A stretch of 6,734 nt of DNA from Candidatus Cloacimonadota bacterium (GTDB lineage Bacteria > Cloacimonadota > Cloacimonadia > Cloacimonadales > Cloacimonadaceae): positions 1 through 6,734 of the forward strand of contig JAAYQD010000260.1 in the NCBI GenBank assembly GCA_012519465.1, given 5' to 3'. The notes below the pieces were generated by a model. That model did not search any database. It worked only from the letters and a program-made list of their open reading frames with translations, and was not told the origin of the DNA. Positions 1 to 6,734 of this stretch are shown piece after piece (position 1 is the stretch's first letter; every line of letters begins with the position of its first letter). Position numbers and translations under genes: made by a program.

Positions 1-430
1 CTCCAGAGCCGCTGATGCCCAGCCCTTCTTCGCTGGTGGCTTTGATGGATATGCGCTGGAGGGGGCTGTGCAGGATATCGGCAATACGCTGGCGCATCTT
101 CTGGATATGGGGGCTGAGGCGTGGGGATTCGCAGATTACCGTGGCATCCAGGTTGCCCAATTGATATCCCCTGTCTTGGGCAAGCGTCCACACTTTTGTG
201 AGGAGGATACCACTATCGGCATTGAGGTAGGCGGTATCCGTATCAGGGAAGTGGGCGCCGATATCACCCAATGCCAAGGCGCCCAAGATGGCATCCATGA
301 TGGCATGCAAGAGCACATCGGCATCGGAATGACCTGCCAATCCCATCTCGTGGGGGATATTCACCCCGCCTAAGATCAGAGGTCTGTCCTTGATCAGGCG
401 GTGTACGTCGTATCCGTGGCCTATCCTCAT
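1..430 (-). CDS. ispF: 2-C-methyl-D-erythritol 2,4-cyclodiphosphate synthase, partial (C-terminus off the window)
   Basis: Cytosolic MEP-pathway enzyme that cyclises 4-diphosphocytidyl-methylerythritol 2-phosphate to the 2,4-cyclodiphosphate, releasing CMP. The reading frame starts at ATG 430-428 and stays open to base 1, giving 143 complete codons. The start MRIGHGYDVH carries the metal-binding Asp8 and His10. AGHSDADVLLHAIMDAILGA (residues 33 on) supplies His34, Ser35 and the third metal ligand His42, followed by GDIGAHFPDTD. The family's KAT..E..LG segment is present as KATSEEGLGISG near residues 130-141. The family is usually about 156-160 residues, so only the last 15 or so are missing. 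The start lies 9 bp after the glmS-like stop, with an AGGGA ribosome-binding site overlapping that stop, which implies coupled translation. Identification is secure from several motifs in the correct order and spacing. Confidence 0.96.
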   Translation of the reverse strand, partial: MRIGHGYDVHRLIKDRPLILGGVNIPHEMGLAGHSDADVLLHAIMDAILGALALGDIGAHFPDTDTAYLNADSGILLTKVWTLAQDRGYQLGNLDATVICESPRLSPHIQKMRQRIADILHSPLQRISIKATSEEGLGISGSG

Positions 431-436
431 ACTCTA

Positions 437-441
437 TCCCT
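437..441 (-). promoter_or_regulatory. Ribosome-binding site of ispF, overlapping the glmS stop
   Basis: Read on the minus strand, AGGGA begins inside the TAG stop of the glmS-like gene and lies 6 bases before the ispF ATG at 430. The overlap suggests that ribosomes ending the upstream gene can restart on ispF. Confidence 0.65.
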
Positions 442-3199
442 AATCCACGGTGATGGATTTGGAAACGTTTTTGGGAACGTCTGGATGCACGCCGTGATCC
501 AGCATATTGATGCGATCCAGCCTCTTCATCTTGCGCACACTCATCTTAAACGCCAAAAGCTGCAATACCGCTGTGGCAGAGAAACAGGTGAGCAGGCTGT
601 CGCCGGTTCTGGGCAGCATGATATAGCCCCAGCCATAATATCCGCCTTCATTGGGGTTGTGGCTGGCGTTTTTGAGCAGATGGTCGTTTTCCTCGGCAAT
701 CACATAGGTATCGGCACCGCGGATTTTGTGGGTATTGATCTGGGAGATGGTGAGATTCACGTCTCTCTCATCCGGTCCCGTCACGTAAATCAGCGGATAT
801 TTGCGATAGATGGGCTCAAAGAATTCCTTATTTTTGATGATTTCCTTAAAGACCTCATCGCCTTGTTTGCTGAGGTTGAAGGGCATATTGCTGTTGAAGA
901 TAAAGTTTGTGAGGGCGGGTATCATCTCTTTGAATTCTGTGCGGTCTATCTTCTTTTCAAAGGCTTTGGTTTCCATCTGGTCTATCAGAGCGGTGAGGGA
1001 TCTCACAAAGCTGCGCACGTGTTTGAAGCCAAAGACGGTGTTTTTGCCCAAGATGGTGTTGGGTCCGTGTTTAAATTCGCTGGCTTCACGCCCTTCCGCA
1101 TGGTTGAGTACCGTCTCGCGAATCTTGAGCGCCCCTTCCATTGCCACGCCGGTGATCTTGGTGGCAAGGATGTGCAAGGAGGGCCCCATATATATTTTGG
1201 CAGCTACGGAATCGATGATATCCGCTGTGCTTTCCAGGGTCTCTTTCAAGAGGCCGGGGATGCGATCCAGGCTTTGTTTGCGCTTTTCTATCTGTTCTTT
1301 GATTGCTGTCACCTTGGCGGCGTCCCAGTCTTTTTTGTGTTCCTTCAGCATTGCCTCTGCCGTGCGGATTGCCAGGTAGTAAAACAGCATGATCTGATTT
1401 ACAAAGCTCTTGGTGGCGGGAACGGCAATCTCCGGACCACAGAGGATGGGGATGGCGATATCGCTCTTTTCCTGTCCCAAGGTGGAATTGACGTTGTTTA
1501 CCAATACCACGCGACTGATATTGAGTCCGCTGGCTTCGATATCATTGAAGATATCAATGAGGTCTTTGGTTTCGCCAGATTGTGAGACGCCTATCACGAG
1601 GTCGTGGTCTTTCACGCAGTTTGAATATTCTCCTCTAAAATCACCCGGCAGGATGGGGATGATTTCCACACCGGCTATCTCGTTGAAAAAGAGGGCTCCC
1701 ACCTTGGTGGCATGAAAGCTGGTGCCACAGGCGATGGTATAGGCAATGCGGTTGTTGCGGTTTGTATTTACGATCAGGTCCAAAAAGCCCTTCACCTTCT
1801 TTTCAAAGTCTTGCACGCTGCGCTGCTCGCAGATGGCGTCAAGAGATTTGGCAAGGGTGATCCTGCGGAAGTCAAATTCGCTACCAATGAGATCGATAAA
1901 GATATTCATCTCGTTGGAAAAGAAGTACTTTTTGGCAAAGTCTTCTTTCACTGCCACATCAAAAAACGCCGGATATAGCTTGCGGGAAGACTTGTAAAAT
2001 TCATCCCATTCCTCGCTTTCACAGTATTCATCAAACAGCTTTTGTTTCTCTTCAAATTCAGGCTTATCCAGGATGGGATTCACGATGGAGGTCAGCTTCT
2101 TGAACAGATTTGCATTGCGGATGTGCTCCAGCATCGTCTTTCCGCTGTTGGAGCCTCCTGCAAAGAGCTTTGCCAGCTTGCCGGTGGATTCCACCTGGGC
2201 ATAGATTTCCTGCTCCATAAAATAGTCGAATTCGGGCATCAGCTCCACATCTTCCGCTCTGAGGCGGGAATACACCGCCTTGGTGCCAATCTCCTGGCCT
2301 TTTACATACACTTCATCGGCTTTCTTGAGGTGGCGGAACCGCAGGTTTTTGAGGGCATAAACCTGATAATTATCGTGGTCATACTCGATGAATTCACCTT
2401 CGCGCAGGTTCACTATCATCTTGGTAAAACGCAATACGGAGGTGAGGTCTGAGGATGCCAGCCCAAACTTGCTATCATCCAATTCTCCCACACCAAAATA
2501 CAGACTGCTGCCGGCTTTGATGGCCCAGCTATAACGGGTGACGGGGTCTACGATCACCGCAGCATATGAGCCCACCAGCTTTTCAGACATGGCGATGATG
2601 GCTTTGCGCATGCAGGCACGGCGGGATTCGTGGTCTGTGGGGCGTCCCGCTTTTTTGATCTCGATATCCAGGTAATGCTCCACGGTATGGACTAACATTT
2701 CGCCATCACTGGTGCCCTGCAGGTTGTGCCCTTCCTTGGTGAGGAATACTTCCAGCTCGCGGGTGTTTGTGATATTGCCGTTGTGAGCGCCATAGACATG
2801 CTGTTTGCAATTCACCACAAAGGGCTGGGCGTTTTCTTTGCTCACCATGCTATAGGTGGCCCATCTCACTTGTCCACAAAAGAGGCTTCCCTTCTGTTTT
2901 TCGATGCCCAAGGTCTTCACCAGGGTGCTGGGAGCGCCCACGTCTTTGAGCAACACCACTTCCTCGCCATCGGCTTGAAAAGCAGCACCGGTGGAGTCAA
3001 ATCCCCTGTATTCCAGAGATTTAAGCAGGGTGGAGGCGTATTTGCCCATATTCACGGATACCTTGCCCAGGGATAGACCCAATACTCCACAGCCCACGCC
3101 GATGATGGGCATGGGAATCCTGAGGGTGAATGATTGCAGGCGTTTGGCAAGGCCAACCAACGCTTTGTTATAATGATGTAATAATTTGTGAGTAAACAT
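440..3199 (-). CDS. glmS: Long-form glutamine--fructose-6-phosphate aminotransferase (isomerizing), GlmS family, with leader and insertions
   Basis: Predicted to make glucosamine-6-phosphate from fructose-6-phosphate and glutamine, the first step to UDP-GlcNAc. The N-terminal class II glutaminase half has Cys37 (CGVLG), LEYRGFDSTG (62-71), RWAT (112-115), HNGN (139-142, oxyanion Asn140-Gly141) and Asp165. The first SIS domain has CGTS (491-494), SQSGET (539-544) and PEIAVPATKSF (589-599). The second has EGALKIRE (688-695), EFKHGP (708-713) and the terminal NVSKSITVD, where Lys914 matches the sugar-binding lysine of E. coli GlmS. The protein is 919 residues against about 600 usually. Extra length lies mainly between residues 340 and 487, between about 725 and 800, and in a 36-residue leader before Cys37. 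Standard GlmS exposes Cys after Met removal, so this one would need propeptide cleavage. The start at 3199 has a strong AAGGA site; Met30 (ATG at 3112) is an alternative. It lies 11 bp after ispD. The family call is firm; that it is the housekeeping GlmS is inferred. Confidence 0.9.
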   Translation of the reverse strand: MFTHKLLHHYNKALVGLAKRLQSFTLRIPMPIIGVGCGVLGLSLGKVSVNMGKYASTLLKSLEYRGFDSTGAAFQADGEEVVLLKDVGAPSTLVKTLGIEKQKGSLFCGQVRWATYSMVSKENAQPFVVNCKQHVYGAHNGNITNTRELEVFLTKEGHNLQGTSDGEMLVHTVEHYLDIEIKKAGRPTDHESRRACMRKAIIAMSEKLVGSYAAVIVDPVTRYSWAIKAGSSLYFGVGELDDSKFGLASSDLTSVLRFTKMIVNLREGEFIEYDHDNYQVYALKNLRFRHLKKADEVYVKGQEIGTKAVYSRLRAEDVELMPEFDYFMEQEIYAQVESTGKLAKLFAGGSNSGKTMLEHIRNANLFKKLTSIVNPILDKPEFEEKQKLFDEYCESEEWDEFYKSSRKLYPAFFDVAVKEDFAKKYFFSNEMNIFIDLIGSEFDFRRITLAKSLDAICEQRSVQDFEKKVKGFLDLIVNTNRNNRIAYTIACGTSFHATKVGALFFNEIAGVEIIPILPGDFRGEYSNCVKDHDLVIGVSQSGETKDLIDIFNDIEASGLNISRVVLVNNVNSTLGQEKSDIAIPILCGPEIAVPATKSFVNQIMLFYYLAIRTAEAMLKEHKKDWDAAKVTAIKEQIEKRKQSLDRIPGLLKETLESTADIIDSVAAKIYMGPSLHILATKITGVAMEGALKIRETVLNHAEGREASEFKHGPNTILGKNTVFGFKHVRSFVRSLTALIDQMETKAFEKKIDRTEFKEMIPALTNFIFNSNMPFNLSKQGDEVFKEIIKNKEFFEPIYRKYPLIYVTGPDERDVNLTISQINTHKIRGADTYVIAEENDHLLKNASHNPNEGGYYGWGYIMLPRTGDSLLTCFSATAVLQLLAFKMSVRKMKRLDRINMLDHGVHPDVPKNVSKSITVD

Positions 3200-3205
3200 A
3201 TTGCG

Positions 3206-3210
3206 TCCTT
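3206..3210 (-). promoter_or_regulatory. Ribosome-binding site supporting the upstream glmS start
   Basis: Read on the minus strand, AAGGA directly follows the ispD TAA stop and lies 6 bases before ATG 3199. It is the best-placed site for the full 919-residue form, and so supports a genuine 36-residue leader. A second possible site, AGGA at 3118-3121, lies 5 bases before the internal ATG at 3112. Confidence 0.65.
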
Positions 3211-3909
3211 TTATATCATGGAGTGTTTTATAATTTGGGATGCCAAAAAGAGGTCATCTTCATCAGTAATCTTGATATTCAAATCCGAGCCATACAGATA
3301 GCCCACCGGATGCCCCAGGTGTTCCACCAGCGAGGCATCGTCTGTGCCTTCAAATCCATCTTCATAAGCCTTTTCATAGGCGTGTGTGATCAGCTCAAAA
3401 TCAAAAACCTGAGGGGTAAATACGTGCACCAGCCGCTCACGGGGGATGGTGTTTTCAATATGATTGCCCTGTATGCTCTTCACGGTGTGCTTGATCCTCG
3501 CCACAGGAATCACAGCCTTCTGGGAAACCGCCTGTTGCCCCAGCTCCGCTATCAGATCCAGGGAGACAAAGGGTCTCACGGCATCGTGGATAAATACCAG
3601 GTTGGTTTCTTCCGGACACAGCTGCAACGCCCCAAAGATGGAATCCTGCCGCTGGCTGCCTCCCGGTATCACTATCCACGGTTTTTCTTCCTGTCCAAAG
3701 TATTCTTCGATCAAAGCTTTCGTATATTCGAGGTCTTCTTCGGGGGCGGTGATGATGAGGTTGGAGATCCAGGCAGAGGCAAAGAAGCGCTCCAAGGTGC
3801 GGATCAGGATGGGGATGCCCGCCAGCTCGATAAATTGCTTTTTGATGGCGGATGCCATGCGGGTGCCGCTGCCGGCTGCGGTGATGATGGCGGTGTTCAA
3901 GCTTTCCAT
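3211..3909 (-). CDS. ispD: 2-C-methyl-D-erythritol 4-phosphate cytidylyltransferase
   Basis: Transfers CMP from CTP to methylerythritol 4-phosphate in the MEP isoprenoid pathway; cytosolic. The protein is 232 residues, a normal length for the family (E. coli 236). The nucleotide-binding N-terminus reads AAGSGTRM (11-18) followed by KKQF (23-26), giving the CTP-binding Arg17 and Lys24. GGSQRQDSI (83-91) is the second nucleotide-contact stretch. HDAVRPFV (108-115) holds the metal-binding Asp109. TPQVF (165-169), TDDASLVE (189-196) and NIKITDEDD (211-219), with Lys213, complete the IspD signature and separate it from other sugar nucleotidyltransferases. The ATG at 3909 overlaps the end of the radical SAM gene by 13 bp. 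A GAGGGG stretch lies about 10 bases upstream, a slightly long spacing. The stop is followed at once by the glmS-like ribosome-binding site. Nothing is missing or broken. Confidence 0.96.
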   Translation of the reverse strand: MESLNTAIITAAGSGTRMASAIKKQFIELAGIPILIRTLERFFASAWISNLIITAPEEDLEYTKALIEEYFGQEEKPWIVIPGGSQRQDSIFGALQLCPEETNLVFIHDAVRPFVSLDLIAELGQQAVSQKAVIPVARIKHTVKSIQGNHIENTIPRERLVHVFTPQVFDFELITHAYEKAYEDGFEGTDDASLVEHLGHPVGYLYGSDLNIKITDEDDLFLASQIIKHSMI

Positions 3910-4844
3910 AGATAAAACACCCCTCTTTCCTCGCGCTTATGCTCTATCTTGCCAGCTGTATTCAGCTCCCGCAATAGTTTGGAGACTTCATTGATATGCG
4001 TTCCCAGGGTGATGGCAAGGTCTTCCGCAGTGCTGGGACGGCGCTGCAGCGTGGAAGCTATTTGAGCCAACATATCGGCGGAACCTTCATATTCCAGGTG
4101 TGCCGCAGCCTTGGCGATGATTTCCACCGGAGTGGTAAATTGAGTTTGAAAGAATGCCTTGATCTCCTGCAATAAAGATAGTGGCGCCGCCTGCACCCAT
4201 TCCTCGGCACCGGGTCTGTCCAAAGCGTTTAGCTGCACCTTATCCGGCCTTATTTGGGAGATGGCACGGGAGAGGGCGATCAGCTCTTCCTGGCTGTCGT
4301 TGATACCGGCGATGATAAACACCTCCAGCCACATCTCCCCTTTATACTCCTGCCGAAATGCTATCAAACTGGCAATCAGCTCCTGCACCAACAGGTCTTT
4401 TTGGGGACGGTTGATAATCTCATAACCGCGCTGGGTGGCAGAATCCAGGGAGGGCAACACCAGGTCGCAGGGCAGCGCCTCCGCTTTCACCACGGGATCA
4501 TGCAGCAGGGTGCCATTGGTGAGCAGTGCCAGTTTATACTCTGGATATCGGCTTTTGATGTGTTTCACCACGCGTCCAAAGCCAATATTCAAGGTTGGCT
4601 CTCCCGCTCCGGAGAAGGTGATATAATCCAGGGGCGGACGGCTGGTCAAAAAGTGATCCAGCTCCTCCAAAATCTCATCTATGGGGATATATTCATTGCG
4701 TACAGTAATGAGATGGGTGGTGCTTTGCACCTCGCAATACACACAGTTTAGGGGGCAATATTTATAAGGAACCAGATCAACCCCCAAAGACAGCCCCAGC
4801 CGTCTGGAATTAACCGGTCCAAAGAGATGGCGATAGCGTTTCAC
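3897..4844 (-). CDS. Radical SAM protein, COG0731 type, with C-terminal winged-helix-like domain
   Basis: A radical S-adenosylmethionine enzyme of unknown substrate. I place the start at GTG 4844, giving 315 residues. In that numbering the 4Fe-4S motif CPLNCVYC is residues 30-37 (Cys30, Cys34, Cys37) and the SAM-contact GAGEPTL is 79-85. The N-terminus RYRHLFGPVNSRRLG, just before the cluster, is typical of the COG0731 group, which is related to the core of wyosine synthase TYW1. Residues from about 255 to the end (ADMLAQIASTLQRRPSTAED and onwards) look like a winged helix, which could bind nucleic acid or a partner. An in-frame ATG at 4919 would give 340 residues, but its extra 25 codons only re-read the conserved 3' end of bamA in another frame and lack a clear ribosome-binding site. 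The GTG sits one base after the bamA TAA, so translation is probably coupled. The fold is certain; the function is not known. Confidence 0.88.
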   Translation of the reverse strand: MKRYRHLFGPVNSRRLGLSLGVDLVPYKYCPLNCVYCEVQSTTHLITVRNEYIPIDEILEELDHFLTSRPPLDYITFSGAGEPTLNIGFGRVVKHIKSRYPEYKLALLTNGTLLHDPVVKAEALPCDLVLPSLDSATQRGYEIINRPQKDLLVQELIASLIAFRQEYKGEMWLEVFIIAGINDSQEELIALSRAISQIRPDKVQLNALDRPGAEEWVQAAPLSLLQEIKAFFQTQFTTPVEIIAKAAAHLEYEGSADMLAQIASTLQRRPSTAEDLAITLGTHINEVSKLLRELNTAGKIEHKREERGVFYLWKA

Positions 4845-4845
4845 T

Positions 4846-6675
4846 TTAGAATGTGGTTCCAAATTGGAGGTGAGGCTCCCAGCCGCCTTCATCGAGGTTG
4901 TAGGCATAATCAAAACCAATCAGGCCAAACGGACTGCGGATGCGGACGCCGGCTCCGGCTCCTTTGCGCAGCTCCAAAAAGTTAAAGTCTCTCAGTTTGT
5001 TATAGCTATTTCCCGCATCAAAGAAGGCAACGGCGATAATCTGATCTCCGGCAATGGGATATCCCACTTCTGTGGAAAAGATAATGGCGCGCGTTCCTCC
5101 CCCTGCGGGTCCAATCGAACGGTCCGGATAGCCTCTGATGCCATCCACTCCGGTTCCTCCCAGATAGAATTTCTCATCAGGAGGGGCATCGTTGCTGCGT
5201 CCATAAGCTGCCACATAGCCAAAGCGCCATTTATTGCGCAGGGTCAGCTTTTCCCAAGCTTCTGCATACCAATTTACCTGGAAGATCTGTTTGAAATAAT
5301 CAAAGTCTCCGCCCAAAGGACCGCCGGCTACCTCTGAAAACATGGTAATCTGTGTGCCACGGGTGGGGAAGAAGACATTATCTCGCGTATCCCGGCTGAG
5401 GGTGCCGCTGAGCGCGGAAGTGTAGCGCCAGCTGAGGGAATCCAGCTCTATCAGAGTGGCGTTTGCCAGGGGATCTCCCAACACTTTATCCATATCCGTG
5501 ATGCGGTATTTTTTGGAATACAAAGAGTAGCCTGCCACCAAGCGGGTTCTATCCACCCAAGGCAGATATTGCCCCAACCTGAGGCTGGCGCCGCGGGTGT
5601 AGATTTTATAGTAAAACGAGCTCCAATCCCTCTCCGTATAATAGATATTGGTGCCCAAAAGCATGTCTGTATCATAGAGATTGGGATTGGTGAAGCCAAA
5701 TTCAAAATTCTGTGTGTTTTTACCAAATTCCCAGCTGAGGTTGCTGGACCAATTATTACCAAAGAGGTTGTTTTGAGATACAGAAAGCTGCCCCACAAAC
5801 TTATCCTGGCTGTTATAGCCCACACCTCCGTTTGCCATACCGGAGGCCTTGTCGATCACATCCAGATACAGGTCAATATCCCCGTCGTTATTGATGGGGC
5901 GATAATCCAGCGATATATCCGGCTCAAAAAAGCCCAGATTATAGATATTCTGTTGGCTGCGGATTACCTGGCTTTGGCGGAAATAATCTCCGGGAGCCAC
6001 TTCCAGCTGGCGGCGGATCACCTTTTCCTTGGTGCGCCGGTTGCCCGTGATATGTATCTGGCGGATGCGCGCCCGGGGACCCTCATTCACCATCAACATC
6101 ACTTCCAGCTCGTTATCGCGCTTTATCTTTTCGTGTTCGATATGTGTATAAATAAAACCCTCATCAAAATACATCGAATACACTAAGCCCAGTTGCTTTT
6201 CAAACTTCTCCTCGTCGAAGGGCTCGCCATTTTTGAGGGTGAATTTGCTGAGGATGGCATCCGTGGTAAAGTGATCATTGCCTTTCACGCCGATATCGCC
6301 TAAGATATAGCGTTCGCCTTCCCGCACCTGTATTTCCAGATGCAATTCCTTGTCACTGATGGGAGTAAGCTCCCAGGGACCAATGCGCACATCCACATAG
6401 CCATGTTGCCTGTAATAATTGGCAAGATTCACCAGGTCTGCATCAAACTTTTCCTGTTCAAAGCGTCCGGAACGAAGCAGCGAGGCGGGCTTGGTCTTCA
6501 TCCTCTTTTGCAGGGCTTTGGCATCCATCTCCTCATTGCCGATAAAGCTGATGCTGGAGATTGCCACCCGCTTGCCTTCCTCCACCTCCACCTTCACGCG
6601 CATCCGGTTGTCTTCGGAAAGATGTTCATACACAATCACCTTGGCATTGCTAAAGCCTTTGCTTTGATACTCTTT
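4846..6675 (-). CDS. bamA: Outer membrane protein assembly factor BamA (Omp85), 5'-truncated
   Basis: Central subunit of the BAM complex, which folds and inserts beta-barrel proteins in the outer membrane. The trustworthy part is 609 residues beginning KEYQSKGFSNAKV. Upstream of base 6675 the frame runs into an inverted copy of itself, so the apparent Met at 6729 and its 18 codons are not native. The fragment starts in the tail of one POTRA domain, followed by three more: roughly SISFIGN... to VREGERY, GDIGVKGN... to NEGPRA, and RQIHITGN... to LDVIDKAS. The barrel fills about the last 330 residues. It contains GGTGVDGIRGY, equivalent to the conserved (V/I)RG(F/Y) loop-6 motif, then FFDAGNSY and a C-terminal strand ending LQFGTTF, with the terminal Phe expected of a BAM-inserted barrel. 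The signal peptide and first one or two POTRA domains are missing. The stop TAA is 1 bp from the radical SAM GTG. TamA is a less likely alternative given POTRA number and the family motifs. Confidence 0.93.
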   Translation of the reverse strand, partial: KEYQSKGFSNAKVIVYEHLSEDNRMRVKVEVEEGKRVAISSISFIGNEEMDAKALQKRMKTKPASLLRSGRFEQEKFDADLVNLANYYRQHGYVDVRIGPWELTPISDKELHLEIQVREGERYILGDIGVKGNDHFTTDAILSKFTLKNGEPFDEEKFEKQLGLVYSMYFDEGFIYTHIEHEKIKRDNELEVMLMVNEGPRARIRQIHITGNRRTKEKVIRRQLEVAPGDYFRQSQVIRSQQNIYNLGFFEPDISLDYRPINNDGDIDLYLDVIDKASGMANGGVGYNSQDKFVGQLSVSQNNLFGNNWSSNLSWEFGKNTQNFEFGFTNPNLYDTDMLLGTNIYYTERDWSSFYYKIYTRGASLRLGQYLPWVDRTRLVAGYSLYSKKYRITDMDKVLGDPLANATLIELDSLSWRYTSALSGTLSRDTRDNVFFPTRGTQITMFSEVAGGPLGGDFDYFKQIFQVNWYAEAWEKLTLRNKWRFGYVAAYGRSNDAPPDEKFYLGGTGVDGIRGYPDRSIGPAGGGTRAIIFSTEVGYPIAGDQIIAVAFFDAGNSYNKLRDFNFLELRKGAGAGVRIRSPFGLIGFDYAYNLDEGGWEPHLQFGTTF

Positions 6676-6734
6676 AAAGAGTATCAAAGCAAAGGCTTTA
6701 GCAATGCCAAGGTGATTGTGTATGAACATCTTTC
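6617..6734. repeat. Perfect loopless 118 bp palindrome at the window end (probable foldback artefact)
   Basis: Bases 6617-6675 and 6676-6734 are exact reverse complements, 59 bp per arm with no spacer and no mismatch, centred on CTCTTT|AAAGAG. Both arms encode the same bamA peptide (KEYQSKGFSNAKVIVYEHL) in opposite directions. The right arm therefore duplicates coding sequence, and the symmetry runs to the last base of the window, so its full extent is unknown. Confidence 0.95.

Noticed and set aside
401..1585. 394-codon open frame on the plus strand, opposite the 3' part of the glmS-like gene.
   Set aside because: It is antisense to clear SIS-domain coding sequence. Its translation has no recognisable motif, and its length is explained by codon bias of the gene opposite.
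2135..2158. P-loop-like GGSNSGKT (residues 348-355) in the long GlmS.
   Set aside because: It fits the loose Walker A pattern but lies just after the EIYAQ segment, where normal GlmS has the linker to the SIS domain. There is no Walker B or NTPase fold around it, so it is probably chance.
3056..3199. Possible signal peptide or lipobox (IIGVGC) at the start of the long GlmS.
   Set aside because: The residue three before the Cys is Gly rather than Leu, the Cys is the conserved glutaminase nucleophile, and the enzyme acts in the cytosol.
3223..3915. 230-codon plus-strand frame covering almost all of ispD.
   Set aside because: It mirrors a complete, motif-perfect ispD and has no family signature of its own. 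The same applies to the plus-strand frames at 4254-4751 and 5569-6186.
4845..4919. N-terminal extension of the radical SAM protein from ATG 4919.
   Set aside because: The extra 25 codons overlap the conserved bamA C-terminus in another frame and lack a clear ribosome-binding site, and the family N-terminus begins at about the GTG.
6617..6734. Covalently closed hairpin telomere of a linear replicon, or a cruciform regulatory site.
   Set aside because: The centre interrupts an essential gene in the middle of a conserved domain, with no flanking non-coding sequence. A foldback artefact explains it more simply.

Overview
All real genes lie on the minus strand, so transcription runs from base 6734 towards base 1. 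The order in that direction is: a 5'-truncated bamA-type outer-membrane assembly gene, a radical SAM gene of the COG0731 type, ispD, a very long glmS-type gene, and ispF, which runs off the window at base 1. Every junction is tight: 1 bp, a 13 bp overlap, 11 bp and 9 bp. Ribosome-binding sites overlap the preceding stop codons, so this looks like one translationally coupled operon. There is no non-coding stretch over about 12 bp, and I see no promoter, terminator, tRNA, CRISPR array or insertion sequence.

The organism is a diderm (Gram-negative) bacterium: it has BamA with POTRA domains, a 16-strand-type barrel and a terminal Phe, and it uses the MEP isoprenoid pathway (IspD, IspF). Base composition is roughly balanced. 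The lineage cannot be fixed from the sequence. A non-proteobacterial diderm, such as a member of the FCB group or Cloacimonadota, is a guess based on the unusual GlmS and gene order.

The genes fit an envelope-supply theme. IspD and IspF make isoprenoid precursors, which feed undecaprenyl phosphate among other products. GlmS makes glucosamine-6-phosphate for UDP-GlcNAc. BamA inserts outer-membrane proteins. The radical SAM protein has no assigned role here.

Two points deserve a second look. First, the GlmS-like protein is 919 residues, against about 600 for the usual enzyme. It has two large insertions, and its nucleophilic Cys sits at residue 37 behind a leader rather than directly after Met1, while the catalytic residues I checked are kept. 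Second, the last 118 bases are a perfect loopless palindrome that cuts bamA. This is most likely a foldback assembly or amplification artefact, so the first 18 codons of the apparent bamA reading frame are not real. I did not find a convincing wholly new system in this window.
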